Below, one piece after another: positions 62,498-64,000 of a DNA stretch of 64,000 nucleotides; position 1 is the first letter of the stretch, and every line of letters starts with the position of its first letter. The stretch is from Granulicella paludicola. GTDB lineage: Bacteria > Acidobacteriota > Terriglobia > Terriglobales > Acidobacteriaceae. The stretch lies in NCBI RefSeq assembly GCF_025685545.1, contig NZ_JAGSYC010000025.1:558001-622000 (forward strand). The letters are read 5' to 3'. The notes under the pieces were generated by a model. It was not told the DNA's origin and did not search any database. It was given only the letters and a program-made list of their open reading frames with translations. The position numbers were made by a program, and so were the translations under genes.

Positions 62498-63947
62498 GAC
62501 GACCTTTGCCGGCATCAAGTGTCTGAATCCTTTCTGGCTGGCGAGCGCTCCCCCGACGAACTGCGGCGAGCAGATCATGCGGGCCTTCGATGCTGGCTGG
62601 GGCGGCGCGGTGTGGAAGACGATTGGAGCGCCGGTTACGAACGTGAGTTCGCGCTACTCGTCGATTGACTGGAGCAACCAGCGAATGATGGGCTTCAATA
62701 ACATCGAGCTGATCTCCGACCGGCCCACCGAGGTGAACCTTCGCGAGATTGCGGAGGTGAAGAAACGCTATCCGAAGCATGTCGTTATTGCGTCACTGAT
62801 GGTGGAATCGAAGCGCGAGACATGGCATGACATTGTGCAACGCGTCGAAGATGCTGGCGCGGATGGGCTGGAGTTGAACTTCGGATGTCCGCACGGCATG
62901 AGCGAGCGTGGCATGGGGTCGGCGGTGGGGCAGGTGCCTGAGTATTGCGAGGAGATCACGGGCTGGGTGAAGGAGAAAGCGCGCACGCCGGTCGTCGTGA
63001 AGCTTACGCCTAACATTTCGGACATACGTATGCCTGCGCGCGCGGCGAAGCGCGGTGGTGCCGATGCGCTCTCTGCGATCAATACGATCAACTCCATCAC
63101 GAGCATCGACCTTGAGACGCTACAGCCGCGGCCGAACGTCGATGGCAAGAGCTCGCACGGTGGCTATTGTGGACCTGCGGTAAAACCGATCGCGTTGAAC
63201 ATGGTCCAGCAGGTGATGAGCGACCCGCTGGCTGCTTTGCCGATGTCAGGGATTGGGGGCATTGGGAGCTGGCAGGACGCGGCGGAGTTCATCCTGCTGG
63301 GCTCCGGCACGGTGCAGGTGTGCACGGCTGCGATGCACTACGGCTATCGCATCGTGGAGGACATGAGTGATGGGCTGCTCGCATGGATGCGCCGCAAGGG
63401 CTACGAGACGATCGACGACTTTCGCGGGCTTTCACTGCCGAACGTGCGTGAGTGGAAGAACCTGAACCTGAACTTTCGCGTGGTCGCGGAGATCCATGCG
63501 GACAAGTGCATCGGCTGTCAGCTTTGCTACACGGCCTGCTGGGATGGAGCGCACCAGTGCATCCATCTGGACCGCGCGGACGGAGGCATGCAGACCCTAG
63601 TGAAGGGCACCGATCCGCGCTATGAGCATGGCGAGCCGAATCCGCATGGAATGCCTACGCCAGCGATGGTGCTGGCGAAGTCGGCGATGGTGATTACGAC
63701 GACGCCGATCCCGAAGCTGGATATGAGTTCTGTCGCTTCGGGCGAGGGCACTCCGCTGCACCGCGTTCCGCGTGTGGATGAGGACGAATGCGTTGGTTGC
63801 AATTTGTGCTCGCTGGTCTGCCCTGTGCCGGAGTGCATCACGATGGAGCGTCGCGATACGGGCTTGCCGCCGGAGACATGGGAGCAGCGAGTGGCGAAGC
63901 GTGAGGCGGCTGAAAGCGTGGCTGCAACAGGGAATCCGAATTTGTAG
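62484..63947 (+). CDS. preA: Dihydropyrimidine dehydrogenase subunit PreA
   Basis: 487 aa. The FMN barrel resembles dihydroorotate dehydrogenase. It has LNFGCPHGMSERGMGSAVGQ with the catalytic Cys, LTPNISDIRMPARAAKRGGA and the phosphate site near MSGIGGIGSWQDAAEFI. Two 4Fe-4S clusters lie at the C-terminus (CIGCQLCYTACWDGAHQC and CVGCNLCSLVCPVPEC). It forms the catalytic half of NAD-dependent dihydropyrimidine dehydrogenase with PreT. Confidence 0.95.
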   Translation: MPTLETTFAGIKCLNPFWLASAPPTNCGEQIMRAFDAGWGGAVWKTIGAPVTNVSSRYSSIDWSNQRMMGFNNIELISDRPTEVNLREIAEVKKRYPKHVVIASLMVESKRETWHDIVQRVEDAGADGLELNFGCPHGMSERGMGSAVGQVPEYCEEITGWVKEKARTPVVVKLTPNISDIRMPARAAKRGGADALSAINTINSITSIDLETLQPRPNVDGKSSHGGYCGPAVKPIALNMVQQVMSDPLAALPMSGIGGIGSWQDAAEFILLGSGTVQVCTAAMHYGYRIVEDMSDGLLAWMRRKGYETIDDFRGLSLPNVREWKNLNLNFRVVAEIHADKCIGCQLCYTACWDGAHQCIHLDRADGGMQTLVKGTDPRYEHGEPNPHGMPTPAMVLAKSAMVITTTPIPKLDMSSVASGEGTPLHRVPRVDEDECVGCNLCSLVCPVPECITMERRDTGLPPETWEQRVAKREAAESVAATGNPNL

Positions 63948-63957
63948 GAGTCGTCGC

Positions 63958-64000
63958 ATGGGAACACTTATAAAGAACGGAACGGTCGTTAGCGCGAAAG
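63958..64000 (+). CDS. Start of a dihydropyrimidinase (D-hydantoinase), truncated by window end
   Basis: Only 14 codons are visible, starting MGTLIKNGTVVSAK, with AGGAG eight bases upstream. The opening LIKNGTVV is the typical first strand of dihydropyrimidinases and other amidohydrolases. Position after preTA fits the second enzyme of pyrimidine degradation. The assignment relies on context as much as sequence. Confidence 0.6.
   Translation, partial: MGTLIKNGTVVSAK

Noticed and set aside
1-64000. CRISPR arrays, prophage, insertion sequences or rRNA
   Set aside because: No regularly spaced repeats, transposase, integrase or phage structural genes, and no rRNA sequence were seen on either strand.

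Overview
The window reads as a chromosomal segment of an Acidobacteriota bacterium of the Terriglobia/Acidobacteriaceae type (Granulicella, Edaphobacter or Terriglobus-like). The evidence is the GC-rich coding style with frequent GTG/TTG starts, a DUF1800 protein, several PIG-L deacetylases, an SMC with a long acidic head insertion, secreted TPR-like proteins, and the short repeat whose translation reads CHPERSEGP. This placement is inferred from gene content, not from a marker-gene comparison. I see no phage, transposase, CRISPR array or rRNA; the region looks like stable chromosome.

Layout. 0-4.4 kb: a GH35-like beta-galactosidase (running off the left edge) coupled to a rhamnogalacturonan acetylesterase, divergent from a secreted M28 peptidase. 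4.6-14.2 kb, all rightward: MFS transporter, M20 dipeptidase, MobA, an MlaF-type ATPase, an undecaprenyl-phosphate sugar transferase, NadE, a DsbA-like protein and a PIG-L deacetylase. 14.2-23.2 kb, mostly leftward: a secreted Sel1/LprI-like protein, tRNA-Gly and tRNA-Cys, a secretin, a Fis-type regulator, CvpA and SMC; a rightward repeat protein broken by one in-frame stop lies among them. 23.5-36 kb: secreted proteins, a large PIG-L protein, an APC permease, the methionine sulfoxide repair pair MsrPQ, DUF1800, PIG-L and RNase HII. 36-39 kb: the classical rpsP-khpA-rimM-trmD-rplS group.

39-47 kb is the most unusual stretch. Two serine esterases stand back to back. The rightward one is followed by a tight run of ATP-grasp ligase, a small unknown protein, a YbdK/GCS2 carboxylate-amine ligase, an M29 aminopeptidase and a second, glutathionylspermidine-synthase-like ATP-grasp protein. 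This is a set of peptide-bond makers and breakers with no obvious known product. A PilZ protein and a response regulator with a degenerate receiver follow.

48.2-51.7 kb holds the best single discovery candidate. A sulfite reductase/siroheme operon (sir, met8-like, cobA) is preceded by a 22-codon ORF with two tandem Cys-Cys codon pairs. The ORF is followed by an intrinsic terminator and by a mutually exclusive antiterminator pairing. A predicted promoter places the transcript start at or within one base of the ATG, so the leader would be leaderless. This predicts cysteine-responsive ribosome-mediated attenuation, and it argues that the reductase makes sulfide for cysteine.

51.7-59 kb: a MetX-like hydrolase with glutathione peroxidase, a KimA-like permease, and a leftward operon of ECF sigma factor, membrane anti-sigma candidate, small secretin-like envelope protein and cysteine desulfurase. 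59-64 kb: a DinB protein and a reductive pyrimidine-degradation set (carbamoylase, PreT, PreA and the first codons of a dihydropyrimidinase that runs off the right edge).
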